Shown here: positions 26,340 to 35,379 of the stretch, piece by piece | Position numbering within the stretch: the first letter of the stretch is position 1 | How the letters are laid out: each line of letters opens with the position of its first letter | Origin: Schlesneria paludicola DSM 18645 | GTDB lineage: Bacteria; Planctomycetota; Planctomycetia; Planctomycetales; Planctomycetaceae | Direction of reading: 5' to 3' | NCBI RefSeq assembly: GCF_000255655.1 | Contig: NZ_JH636434.1 | Location: forward strand, 1,565,066-1,629,065 | DNA: 64,000 nt | The notes under the pieces: model-generated | Seen by the model: the letters and a program-made list of their open reading frames with translations, nothing else | Database searches by the model: none | Told to the model about the DNA's origin: nothing | Program-made: the position numbers and the translations under genes

Positions 26340-28850
26340 TTAACCCTTCGAACCGAACCGCCCCAGATCCAATACGGCGTCAGCGGAGGCGATCAATTCC
26401 GGCGATGTGTCCGCCACGATCACGGAATGTCCGCTGGCCAGCAGCTCACGGAAGCAGACAAGCAAGCGTTCGACGTCACGTGCGTGCAGCCCCAACGTCG
26501 GCTCATCACAGAGGATCAATGAGGCCCCTCGATGCGGAACCAGCAACCTCGACGCCAACTTCAAGCGCTGGGCCTCGCCCCCAGAGAGCGAATCGGAAGG
26601 CTGGCCGAGCACCAGATAGTCCAGCCCGATCTGTTGCAAGAACTGGATCCGACTTTGAATGCGCGGCTGGCTGCGAAAGAATACCGCCGCCTCGGCAACA
26701 CTCATCGCCAGCACGTCCGCAATCGACCGACCGCGGTATTGGACCTCAAGAATCTCTGGTCGGTAGCGCGTTCCACCGCATTCTGGACAATTCATCGTGA
26801 CGTCGGGCAAGAATTGCATGTCGAGCTTCAACAGCCCTGTCCCCAAACAACTACGACATCGCCCGCCCTGCGCGGAATTGAAACTAAACTGCTGGCCGGT
26901 GAAGCCTCGTTGCTTGGCGTCTTTCGTTGAGGCAAACGTCTGACGGATTTCATCAAACACGTTCAGCCAGGACGCAGGATTGCTGCGCGACGATTTCGTC
27001 AATGGTGATTGATCGACGAGCGCCACGTCGATCAGGTTGTCACCACCCGTCAGATCACACGTCCCCTGCGGAAAGACATCACAGGATTGACCCAGTCTTC
27101 GACAGATCGCAGGGTAGAGCACCTGTACGACAAGTGAGGTTTTTCCGCAGCCGCTGCGTCCCGTCACGACGCACAATTGCCCCAATGGAAACTCAATATC
27201 GATTTGACGTAACGTGTGATGCTCGATGTTTCGCAGGCAAAGCGCGTTGGACTTCGCTTTCCGCGACTTCTGCCGCTCTCTGCCAGAGGCCGCGATCTGC
27301 AACTCCGTCGCCGCCTGCTTTGGGGGGCGGGTCTCTCTCGATCCCGTCGCAGCGGAGGTCGCCAAGGGGAGCGGAGGGCCCTGATAGACGATCGATCCGC
27401 CAGTTGGCCCGGCACCGGGCCCCAACTCGATCACATGATCTGACGCCTCGACGAGTGCGATTGCATGATCGACCACAAGCACACTGTTGCGCAAAGACTG
27501 AAGCTGACGAAGCGCCTGGACCACGCATGGAATTTCTTCTGGAGTGAGCCCGGCACTTGGCTCATCGATTACGACCAAAGCGCCAGTGACGCGTGCTCCC
27601 AGGACGGCCGCGAGGGTTGCCCGACAGACTTCGCCGCAGGATAACGAATCCGCGGCCCGACCGAGTGTCAGATAGTTGAGACCAAGGCTTGCGATCACCG
27701 TCAATCGCTGCATGAGATCGCCGCGAATTCGCTCGGCCGACTGATGATGCCCCTGTGGATCAGCGTCGTTCAATCGAATCAAGAAGCTTAAAATCTGATC
27801 GGCCGTCATGCACAATAGGTCGGGAAGAAAGTGATCTCCCACTCGAACGGCGCGGGCCTCATCTCGAAGTCGCGATCCCGAACACGCAGAACATGTTACG
27901 GACTCCGATCCATCCTCACCCACCAATTGCCCTGTCCCCCGGCAATTCAGACATGCCCCAGTCGACAGTGGATTGAACAATCGTGGTTCGAGCGGCAAGA
28001 AGGTGCGCTGGCACGCGTCACACTCCAGACGACGGCTGAAGACAAGCATCTCCCAATGTCGGCCATCAATGATCTGCGATTCACCTGAAGGCGATTCCCG
28101 TGCTTCAACGAACAACCAGCATCGTCCTTCTCCTTCGCGAAACGCCGTTTCAGCGCTCTCGACAATTCGAGCGGCAGAAGATTTGCCGGCAATGAAGCGA
28201 TCGACGATCAGACGTTTTTCAGCGGATTCAGGCCAGGCCGTCGACACGCTGAGGTCGTGCGTCACTCCTTCCCAGATCGCGCGTGAAAATCCTCGAGCCA
28301 GCCACCCTGCAGCCGTTTCAGGCGGTACGACATCGGGCGGCACAAATCCAAGCTGGCACCGTGTTCCCTCACCGAGTGTTTCAACCGCGGCGACAAGATC
28401 GGCGGGCGCCTTTGCACGGATTTCACGGCCACACCCAGGACAGATGATCTGCCCCTTCCGTGTATAAAGCAGACTCAGCCCGTCCAGCACATCCGCCAGC
28501 ATTGCAAGTGACGTCCGCGGATCAGTTCGCCCGCCACGCCGACGATCGCCACGAACGGGGATCGCCACGGGAACATGCGCGATGCGATCGGCATCCGGTC
28601 GCTCGATCCGTTCTAGATGCCGACGTGCGGACACCGAGAAGCTCTCGATATACCGACGCTGCCCCTCTGCGAGGACTGTATCAAAGGCCAGACTGGTCTT
28701 GCCCGAACCGCTGACTCCCGTGACGACAACGAATTGATTCAGCGGAATATCGAGATCGAGACTCTTCAGATTATGGACACGCACGCCCCGCAGTTCGATC
28801 TGACGAACGGCAACAGCACGGGAAGCAAGTGGAGGTGCCATGAACGACAT
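26340..28850 (-). CDS. UvrA-like ABC ATPase (short paralogue)
   Basis: An 836-residue UvrA-family protein with two ABC cassettes. Walker A motifs are 'GVSGSGKTSL' (near residue 48) and 'GRSGCGKTSL' (near 560); Walker B boxes are 'VVIDEPSAGL' and 'LILCDEPTLGLH'; signatures are LSCGE and LSGGEAQR. The zinc-binding cysteines are present (CPGCGR, CDACQRTF, CLNCRGTG, CSACSG, CRSCLGTG, CPECGG). It is about 100 residues shorter than housekeeping UvrA, with little between 'CLNCRGTG' and 'CSACSG' where the insertion domain would be. It resembles auxiliary UvrA paralogues linked to DNA damage tolerance or drug resistance. ATG 28850 or 28841 both serve as start. Confidence 0.88.
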   Translation of the reverse strand: MSFMAPPLASRAVAVRQIELRGVRVHNLKSLDLDIPLNQFVVVTGVSGSGKTSLAFDTVLAEGQRRYIESFSVSARRHLERIERPDADRIAHVPVAIPVRGDRRRGGRTDPRTSLAMLADVLDGLSLLYTRKGQIICPGCGREIRAKAPADLVAAVETLGEGTRCQLGFVPPDVVPPETAAGWLARGFSRAIWEGVTHDLSVSTAWPESAEKRLIVDRFIAGKSSAARIVESAETAFREGEGRCWLFVEARESPSGESQIIDGRHWEMLVFSRRLECDACQRTFLPLEPRLFNPLSTGACLNCRGTGQLVGEDGSESVTCSACSGSRLRDEARAVRVGDHFLPDLLCMTADQILSFLIRLNDADPQGHHQSAERIRGDLMQRLTVIASLGLNYLTLGRAADSLSCGEVCRATLAAVLGARVTGALVVIDEPSAGLTPEEIPCVVQALRQLQSLRNSVLVVDHAIALVEASDHVIELGPGAGPTGGSIVYQGPPLPLATSAATGSRETRPPKQAATELQIAASGRERQKSRKAKSNALCLRNIEHHTLRQIDIEFPLGQLCVVTGRSGCGKTSLVVQVLYPAICRRLGQSCDVFPQGTCDLTGGDNLIDVALVDQSPLTKSSRSNPASWLNVFDEIRQTFASTKDAKQRGFTGQQFSFNSAQGGRCRSCLGTGLLKLDMQFLPDVTMNCPECGGTRYRPEILEVQYRGRSIADVLAMSVAEAAVFFRSQPRIQSRIQFLQQIGLDYLVLGQPSDSLSGGEAQRLKLASRLLVPHRGASLILCDEPTLGLHARDVERLLVCFRELLASGHSVIVADTSPELIASADAVLDLGRFGSKG

Positions 28851-29063
28851 CGAACACAAATTCTATGAAGGCCCCTGCGGCGAATTTCCAGAAACCAATC
28901 GCGGGGACCATTCGAGATGCCGGGGTGGATCGCCAAATCGTATGGCACCGACACACGGCTCATCAACACGTCCGCACTGGGACGTGGGCACAAAGCGGCA
29001 TGGGCACAAACTTCGTCGCGTCCGCAAACGTCGGAACGCCGTCATCGGGACGAATCGGCAGAC

Positions 29064-29447
29064 CTAAGGCAGCGGCTCAATGTAACAACAGAGGGGAAAC
29101 GTAACCGTACGTGACGAACTTATCTGGGGACCGAAATCCAGCAATTGATCGCGTTTGAGCTCGGCGACTTCCAACGATCCTTTCCATACGGCGGCAAGGC
29201 CCGTGTTATGAATTTCGTCGGCCAGACGATAGGACCGTTCCAGAGAATGTCCACAAATCCGCGTCAAAGCCTCGGCCACGTAGTCAAAGGTGTGAAATTC
29301 ATCGTTGAGCACGATGACAGCGTACTGGGGCTGCCGTTTGGCCTGAGGTTTGCTTGAGGCAGGTTGGGAAGAGGGTTTCGACGTGGTCACGACGGTTTCA
29401 TGCACCGGCTGAACACTGCCTTCCTTGGATTGGGTGTCGTTGATCAT
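29064..29447 (-). CDS. clpS: ATP-dependent Clp protease adaptor ClpS
   Basis: A 127-residue ClpS with the binding core 'YAVIVLNDEFHTFDYVAEALTRICGHSLERSYRLADEIHNTGLAAVWKGSLEVAELKRDQL' (about residues 42-103), preceded by a flexible Gln/Lys/Pro-rich N-terminus of about 40 residues that in ClpS enters the ClpA pore. ClpS delivers N-degron substrates (Leu, Phe, Trp, Tyr) to ClpAP. The Asn-Asp pair of 'LNDEFHT' and the Met/hydrophobic gate region fit the substrate pocket. No clpA is adjacent. The family call is firm. Confidence 0.92.
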   Translation of the reverse strand: MINDTQSKEGSVQPVHETVVTTSKPSSQPASSKPQAKRQPQYAVIVLNDEFHTFDYVAEALTRICGHSLERSYRLADEIHNTGLAAVWKGSLEVAELKRDQLLDFGPQISSSRTVTFPLCCYIEPLP

Positions 29448-29622
29448 TCGGGGCCCTTCATGAAACTAATCACGAATCACAATTCACCAGACAATTCAAT
29501 GTTCCTACCGAAACAGGTGTTAGATTGCAACGGAACAGGAAGCGAAGTGACCTTATGTTCACCACATTTATATTATGCCACCAAAACACTTCGGGAAATG
29601 AAATTTTTTCGAATTGTCAGCA

Positions 29623-32600
29623 CTATTCTGATTTTCCCGCGCCAAGTCGTTCGTAGTAGCTTTTTACCAAGTCGCGATACCGCGTCGGGACAGGGTCTCG
29701 ATCGACAGGAACCAGAGAATCGGGCGATTCGCGCTTGGCGATTTCATCGGCAAGACGCTGCTGCAGATCCAGCATCGGCTGATGAACGGAAGTCTTGACC
29801 AACTGCCAATTTGGGTTATTCGTGTGTCGCTTGAATTCCGCCCTGACACTGCGAGCCCGATCACGCACTTTTTGAACCTCGACCTGTAGTTGTGGATCGC
29901 TAATCATCGATTCCACATCGCGCAATCGTTCGTTGAACTCCGTGAACTGCCCGCCGGTCAGTGGGCCGCCGCCTTGTCCATTCCCCGCCGAACCACCTCC
30001 ACCGGAATCCTGACCTCCACTGTCCTCTCGTCCGGGTGCGGGCCCTGAATTGGACGCGGCTTTCCCACTTCGTAAACCTGGCGCGCTTCGTCGAATCGAG
30101 GATTGCCCATCGGAATTGGCGTTCGGTGTCGTTGGCGCACTGGCATCTGATGAACGGCCCGCCGATTCCCCTCCGCCCGGCGCGTCCCCCGGCGACCCCG
30201 ATTGAGGCGAATTCGGCTCTGCCGGCGTCTGACCATCGTTTGACTTCGCAGGTGATTCACCGGATGGCGCCCCGCTTCGCTCGCGCGATTCCGCAGGTGC
30301 GGTGGACCCGTTTCCCGCATTCGGAGCCGCCGCTGTTCCCGTTGTGTCAGCTTGAGCCTGGGACTGCTGCGATTGAATTTCTTTCTCAAGAGCCGCGGAC
30401 AGTTCTGCCAGTTCGCGTCGTGCTCGTTTTAGGGATTCGACTTCATTTCCCAAAATCGATTCCGAGGCTTTTTCGATGCCATGATTGAGGTGCTCGATTC
30501 CCGCCAACGCCTGCTGCTCCGCTTTAGCAGCCTCGGGTAGGACGCCTTGCTTGATCAACTGTTCGGCTGCATTCATGGCCTGCTCCAACTTCATCTCACG
30601 CGTCGAACGAAGCGTGTCATAGAGTTGCTTCGACAGCAGAGGTTCGGACACCTCGGATTCTTCCACCACGTGCTTGGCCTTCTCAAGCAGATCGAGCGTA
30701 CTGCGCCGATGCTCATGGAACTCCGATTGCAATTGAGATCGCTCTTGCGACTGTCGCAACGTTCGGCGTGATTCGTCACCCAATTGCTGCAGTTGCTGCG
30801 CAAGCTGTTTCTCTCGTTCGACCAGTTGCCGCGATTGATCTCGAAGTGTTCGCATCTCGTCTGCAAACTGTGCGGCTGTCGTCTGACGGAAGTCGTCATG
30901 CATTTGCTTCAGCTCGCGTTCGGCCCTGGTCCCCACATTGAGCGCCTGCGAGACCTGGCCTTCGCGCAGTTTTTCCGCAGTATCGACCATCCGCTGGCGA
31001 GTCTGCTCCAACTGATTCTTCGTTTCGGCAACCATTTCAGGCTGTGTCGACTTGTTCAGCCGATTCCGCAGTTCGTCCGCATCATGCAGCAACTGTTGTT
31101 GCTCTTCGCGAAGCCGTTTCAATTGCCGCTCAATCTCGTCACGTTCGGCCGCTTCTTTGGCATGCCGCATCTGCGACTCGAGTTCCTTCATTTGCTGATT
31201 GAGTCCGTCTTGTCGTCGAGCCAGTTCTTTCAGACGATCCAAAATCGCAAGTGCCTCTTTGTTGACGTTGGACTGTTCCTTTTTGACCCCGGCTTTTTCC
31301 GACTCATAGCGGTTTTCGCTTCTCTTCAATTCCAGGTCTGGCTTTTCTTCATTGTCCTGGCCGCTGCCATTCCCCTTCGACTGCTTCAAATAATGCTCTT
31401 TCGAGCGAAGCTTCAGCAACCCTTGATAGGCAGACCGTTCCGCTGCCACGGCTGGTTGAATCTCTGACAGCCGCTTTTCGCGGCGCGTTCGTTCCAGTTC
31501 GCGCCGTGCCGATTCCATGGCGTCGCCGATGGACGAAAGAATGGGCTGTAGCTGCGGCTGCGACATCGTTTCGCGAATCACCTGCAGTTTTTCGAGGGCT
31601 TCGTTCTGGCTGTCGAAGATCGTCGCCAGTTCGTCGTCGACCTTGGGTGACCATTCCCTTTGGGGGTTGCGCGCGGTATTCCAGGTCGCAACCACGATTT
31701 GCCGCTGCAGCTCAATCAGCTTGCCCAAGGAATCGGGCGGCTTTTGCGGACTCTGAACTTCGATGGCCGACTGCTGGTCGATCTGTCGGTAGATCTCATC
31801 AAATGACCGGACCTCGGCAAAGAACACGTCACTCGTCGTCTGCCGACGCTCGCCATCAGGACCGTGATCAATCGCATACAGGTAGTAAGTGACAAGTTCG
31901 TCGGGTTGCGTGCGAAACTCTTCAAGACGCTGAATGCTCGTCAGCTTGTGCTGCCGTCCACCCGCGAGACTTTGTCCCAACGGCGTGGTCACAGGTTCGT
32001 TCGTCGCCACTTGAAAAACAATTCCCGCTTCGAGAATCTCGAAGTCATCGATCGCCGATGCTTCAATCGAAATCTCTTCCAGCGGCGAAACCTTCAAGTC
32101 CTTTCCTGGAAAGGCGAGCTTCAAATCCGGCATGCGATTCGGAACAACATCAATGCGAAACTCTTCCGGATCGCGATTCTTACGGCCGGACGAATCGATC
32201 AGTTCCAACTTCAGGCGCATTCTTTTGGTCGGAATGAAGCGAGCTTCATAGAGTGTCGAATCAGACGCGGCGACCGCCATCTCCAGCGCGCTGTCGTCGG
32301 CAGCGATCAACCTTGCGGACGACAGCAATTTGTTCGTCCGGCATCGAATCGTGACGTCCGTTCCTTCGACAACTGTCGCTTCGAAGCCATCTTCGAGTGT
32401 CTTCGGGGACTGCCCGGTGTAGCTGGGGAACTGCAGGAGCAGGTCTGATCGGACGAGCGCCGGCAAGTCATAGACAGAGATCCGGAATTCCTCGGTCTGA
32501 TGTCCGTCATAGTCAATGCGGTACTGCATGTCGTCCTGCACTGCGGGCAGACGTGTTGCAAAAATGGGATCGTCAAGACTTTTTACCAATGACGTTCGCT

Positions 32601-33276
32601 GCTCTGCGTTGTCGCCCTGCTTCCAGATCACTTGGACATCAGCGGGGATTTTCCCGCTGAACCGTGTCAAAACGAGTAGGCTTGTCCCGCGTTCCAGTTC
32701 GGCATTCCCAGGTTCAACCGTCAAGTTGGCGGCGTTATCTCCAGAGGTTGGCGCGATCTTCGATGAGAGCCGTGCCGATGCGGTATTTGAACTGAATTGG
32801 ACGGACGCGACACCAATCGCCACGAACGCCGTCAGCGCGATCACCTGCCGAAAAAACGCCGTTTTCATCTGACGATCGGAAACCGCCTCCGCCCAGTCGT
32901 TGATACGAGAATGGTGAATTGCTTCCGAGACGACCTGCTGCTGAAGGACATTCATGCGTCCAGTGGCCAAATCGGGCGTCTGCTCTAGCGCGGCTAGCAG
33001 GCGAGAATTCAGTTCGGGAAACGTTTGTTCGATCCGTCGTGCGACATCCGTCCGCGACGTGGCGAGGAATCTCGATCTGATCCAGAACACGGTCGCCACC
33101 AGTCCGGCTGCAATGAACCAGACCACAAGTGGAATGAACGGCCGACCAACAAGTGCCCAGGCCAAAACCAGCAGCGACAGCACCATCCAGGACATCGTCA
33201 GGCGCTGCCACAACCACAGTCGCCCCAGGCGATGGGCGACGTTCAATAACTGCTGGCGAAGCTGCAACTCGGACAT
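29623..33276 (-). CDS. Large DUF4175-like membrane/coiled-coil protein
   Basis: A 1217-residue protein. Two N-terminal membrane helices (about residues 26-65) precede 'RTDVARRIEQTFPELNSRLLAALEQ', a third helix near 150, beta-rich extracytoplasmic domains (about 170-480), then a very long Gln/Glu/Arg-rich coiled coil (about 560-960) and a disordered Gly/Ser/Pro/Gln-rich region before a conserved C-terminus ('FTEFNERLRDVESMI...LVPVDRDPVPTRYRDLVKSYYERLG'). This is the architecture of DUF4175-type proteins found in planctomycetes. ATG 33276 has AGGAGG 8 bases upstream; longer upstream reading has no start signal. In other genomes such genes follow moxR/DUF58 genes, which are missing here. Confidence 0.82.
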   Translation of the reverse strand: MSELQLRQQLLNVAHRLGRLWLWQRLTMSWMVLSLLVLAWALVGRPFIPLVVWFIAAGLVATVFWIRSRFLATSRTDVARRIEQTFPELNSRLLAALEQTPDLATGRMNVLQQQVVSEAIHHSRINDWAEAVSDRQMKTAFFRQVIALTAFVAIGVASVQFSSNTASARLSSKIAPTSGDNAANLTVEPGNAELERGTSLLVLTRFSGKIPADVQVIWKQGDNAEQRTSLVKSLDDPIFATRLPAVQDDMQYRIDYDGHQTEEFRISVYDLPALVRSDLLLQFPSYTGQSPKTLEDGFEATVVEGTDVTIRCRTNKLLSSARLIAADDSALEMAVAASDSTLYEARFIPTKRMRLKLELIDSSGRKNRDPEEFRIDVVPNRMPDLKLAFPGKDLKVSPLEEISIEASAIDDFEILEAGIVFQVATNEPVTTPLGQSLAGGRQHKLTSIQRLEEFRTQPDELVTYYLYAIDHGPDGERRQTTSDVFFAEVRSFDEIYRQIDQQSAIEVQSPQKPPDSLGKLIELQRQIVVATWNTARNPQREWSPKVDDELATIFDSQNEALEKLQVIRETMSQPQLQPILSSIGDAMESARRELERTRREKRLSEIQPAVAAERSAYQGLLKLRSKEHYLKQSKGNGSGQDNEEKPDLELKRSENRYESEKAGVKKEQSNVNKEALAILDRLKELARRQDGLNQQMKELESQMRHAKEAAERDEIERQLKRLREEQQQLLHDADELRNRLNKSTQPEMVAETKNQLEQTRQRMVDTAEKLREGQVSQALNVGTRAERELKQMHDDFRQTTAAQFADEMRTLRDQSRQLVEREKQLAQQLQQLGDESRRTLRQSQERSQLQSEFHEHRRSTLDLLEKAKHVVEESEVSEPLLSKQLYDTLRSTREMKLEQAMNAAEQLIKQGVLPEAAKAEQQALAGIEHLNHGIEKASESILGNEVESLKRARRELAELSAALEKEIQSQQSQAQADTTGTAAAPNAGNGSTAPAESRERSGAPSGESPAKSNDGQTPAEPNSPQSGSPGDAPGGGESAGRSSDASAPTTPNANSDGQSSIRRSAPGLRSGKAASNSGPAPGREDSGGQDSGGGGSAGNGQGGGPLTGGQFTEFNERLRDVESMISDPQLQVEVQKVRDRARSVRAEFKRHTNNPNWQLVKTSVHQPMLDLQQRLADEIAKRESPDSLVPVDRDPVPTRYRDLVKSYYERLGAGKSE

Positions 33277-33507
33277 ACAACAAACCTCCTGAAACGGAGT
33301 TCGAAGATTAGCGAGCCGCAGCGCGTTCGAAAACCGCGTCCCACAAGCATATCGCTCGACGAATCGTTCGTCACTCCGACAAATTGCGCAATCAGCAGGT
33401 TTTGACAACCACAGGGGGTATGACAGCCGCGCGTCGACCGGTTAGAGTACGAACTGGACAAATTGTAGACCGACCCTGGTTCTGTTCGCGGGCCGACAAC
33501 CTGAAAT

Positions 33508-34671
33508 ATGAAATACTCGCGCGTTTATATCGATGCCATTGGTTACGAACTTGCTCCAGTCGTTGTCACATCCGCGGAAATTGAAGCGCGCCTGGAACCG
33601 CTCTACCAAAAGCTGAAGATCCCCAACGGACAGCTTGCGGCTTGGACGGGGATCAATGAACGGCGTTGGTGGCCTGCGGGGCATCGGCTGAGCGACGGCG
33701 CGACGGAGGCGGCACGTCGGGCGCTGGAGCACTCCAATGTCGCGGCAGAGGATATTGGAGTCTTGATCTATGCAGGCGTCTGCCGCGAACAATTCGAACC
33801 CGCAACAGCCTGCAGTGTCGCCGCCAATTTGACGATCAGCCCCGATGCGTCGGTCTTCGACGTCAGCAACGCCTGCCTGGGCGTATTGAATGGGATGGTC
33901 GATATTGCGAATCGCATCGAGTTGGGCCAGATTCGAGCAGGGATCGTTGTTTCCTGCGAAACAGCGCGTGAGATCATCGACTATTCGATTCAGCGTCTGC
34001 TGGAAGACATGACAATGGAAGCGTTCACGACATCCCTGGCCACCTTGACGGGTGGGTCGGGCGCTGTCGCGGTTCTGCTGACAGACGGATCATTTTCGCG
34101 CGAACGCTCACACCGATTGCTGGGTGGCGTGACCAAGGCGGCACCCGAACATCATGCGTTGTGCCGCTGGGGATTTGAATCGCTTCTGCCTGCCGCGATC
34201 AGCAAAGTTGACGCGATCCTGCCACCGTCCGTGACACACACCAAATTTGGCAGCCTGCTACCCAGTTTGGTTCAGGAGAAATTCACCGGGATGCTGCCAG
34301 CCCGCCTTTCGCACGCCTTCACGCAATTTATGCAGACCGATTCCATTAGCGTGCTGAAACACGGCGTGGATCTCGGAATGAGTACCTGGCGGTCATTTCT
34401 GACGAAGATCGGATTCTCGCCTGAACAGATCGACAAGGTCATTTGCCATCAAGTCGGCAAAGGCCACCGCGAACAGGTGTTGAGTGCCCTAGGAATCTCG
34501 CAAGATAAGGATTTTTGCACGTACCCGTACCTGGGCAACATCGGCACCGTGTCTTTGCCACTGACCGCCGCGATCGCGGACGAACGCGGATTTCTCAACA
34601 AGGGTGACCGCGTTGGATTTCTGGGGATTGGCAGCGGGCTGAACTGCCTGATGCTTGCCATCGACTGGTGA
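33508..34671 (+). CDS. OleA/FabH-like beta-ketoacyl synthase III
   Basis: A 387-residue thiolase-fold condensing enzyme. The catalytic triad is Cys123 in 'VSNACLGVLNG', His314 in 'VICHQVGKGH' and Asn344 in 'YLGNIGTVS'. It is longer than FabH (about 320) and has the 'QFEPATACSVA' segment and insert near residues 200-290 like OleA, which joins two acyl-CoAs head-to-head for long-chain hydrocarbon synthesis. The oleB, oleC and oleD genes are not adjacent, so OleA is a hypothesis; other thiolase-like ketosynthases remain possible. The stop is spanned by a 9-bp hairpin and lexA follows on the opposite strand. Confidence 0.8.
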   Translation: MKYSRVYIDAIGYELAPVVVTSAEIEARLEPLYQKLKIPNGQLAAWTGINERRWWPAGHRLSDGATEAARRALEHSNVAAEDIGVLIYAGVCREQFEPATACSVAANLTISPDASVFDVSNACLGVLNGMVDIANRIELGQIRAGIVVSCETAREIIDYSIQRLLEDMTMEAFTTSLATLTGGSGAVAVLLTDGSFSRERSHRLLGGVTKAAPEHHALCRWGFESLLPAAISKVDAILPPSVTHTKFGSLLPSLVQEKFTGMLPARLSHAFTQFMQTDSISVLKHGVDLGMSTWRSFLTKIGFSPEQIDKVICHQVGKGHREQVLSALGISQDKDFCTYPYLGNIGTVSLPLTAAIADERGFLNKGDRVGFLGIGSGLNCLMLAIDW

Positions 34672-34743
34672 CGATGGCAAGCCGACAGTTCCGGTTGAGA
34701 GTCCCACTCGAGAACGGAGATCGATGACACGAATTCATCTCGT

Positions 34744-34762
34744 CGGCGACCAGAGGTCGCCG
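34744..34762. terminator. Hairpin between the oleA-like gene and lexA
   Basis: CGGCGACC (34744-34751) and GGTCGCCG (34755-34762) form a perfect 8-bp stem with an AGA loop, 20 bases past the lexA stop (minus) and 73 past the plus-strand ketosynthase stop. There is no U-tract, so termination is only tentative. Confidence 0.4.
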
Positions 34763-34782
34763 GAGACGAGAAGTGCCACAGA

Positions 34783-35379
34783 TCAGTATTGTCGGATGAC
34801 GCCCACGACAATTCCGATCACCACAATTCGATTGACGAACTGCGGCGCATCGGTCTTGCGAGCCGATTCAAGCCGAATCCGGTGGCTTTCCTGATACAGG
34901 CGTTTCACACCTGTCGAACCGTCTTCGTAAACCACCACGGCCAGATCACCATCTCGGAACGTCGGCTGGCGATGTAGCACCAGCGTATCGCCCTCGACGA
35001 TGTGATCTTCTTGCAGGCCGGTTCCCCGAATCCGCAGACAGCAGTGATCGGTCGAGCTGAACAATCCACTGAAGTCCAAGCGATCTTCAGGATTGCCCGC
35101 GGGAAAGACCTCACCAATCGTCAGTTGTCCGGCGAAGGGCAACTCGGTCAGCGGATGAGGAGGATTGGAGAGTTGAATGGCGCGTGACATGTGCGATTCA
35201 CGCGAGATCATCCCCTTCTTCTCAAGCGCCTTCAGGTGACACATCACCCCATTCGGAGACTTGATTTCAAACTGCGTTCCAATCTCGCGGACAGTTGGTC
35301 CGTAACCGCGAGTCACAATCTTCTCGCGCAAGAAATCATAGATCTCTTGTTGACGGGAAGTCAGCGTTGGTTTGGTCAT
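34783..35379 (-). CDS. lexA: LexA-type repressor with altered catalytic serine
   Basis: A 198-residue LexA. The winged helix is 'LTSRQQEIYDFLREKIVTRGYGPTVREIGTQFEIKSPNGVMCHLKALEKKG' (residues 6-56); the cleavage site Ala83-Gly84 and general-base Lys159 ('TGVKRLY') are present. The nucleophile position, normally Ser in 'G-x-S-M', is Gly121 in 'RGTGLQEDHI'. As written it should not self-cleave, so it may be a constitutive or differently controlled repressor, or a LexA-fold regulator that is not SOS-inducible. The ATG at 35379 has AAGG 7 bases upstream. It could still be the sole LexA of the organism; other copies are not in view. Confidence 0.88.
   Translation of the reverse strand: MTKPTLTSRQQEIYDFLREKIVTRGYGPTVREIGTQFEIKSPNGVMCHLKALEKKGMISRESHMSRAIQLSNPPHPLTELPFAGQLTIGEVFPAGNPEDRLDFSGLFSSTDHCCLRIRGTGLQEDHIVEGDTLVLHRQPTFRDGDLAVVVYEDGSTGVKRLYQESHRIRLESARKTDAPQFVNRIVVIGIVVGVIRQY

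Noticed and set aside
30784-31467. 227-codon plus-strand frame inside the DUF4175 gene
   Set aside because: It is antisense to a coiled-coil coding region; its Leu/Phe-rich composition is the complement of Gln/Glu/Lys codons.
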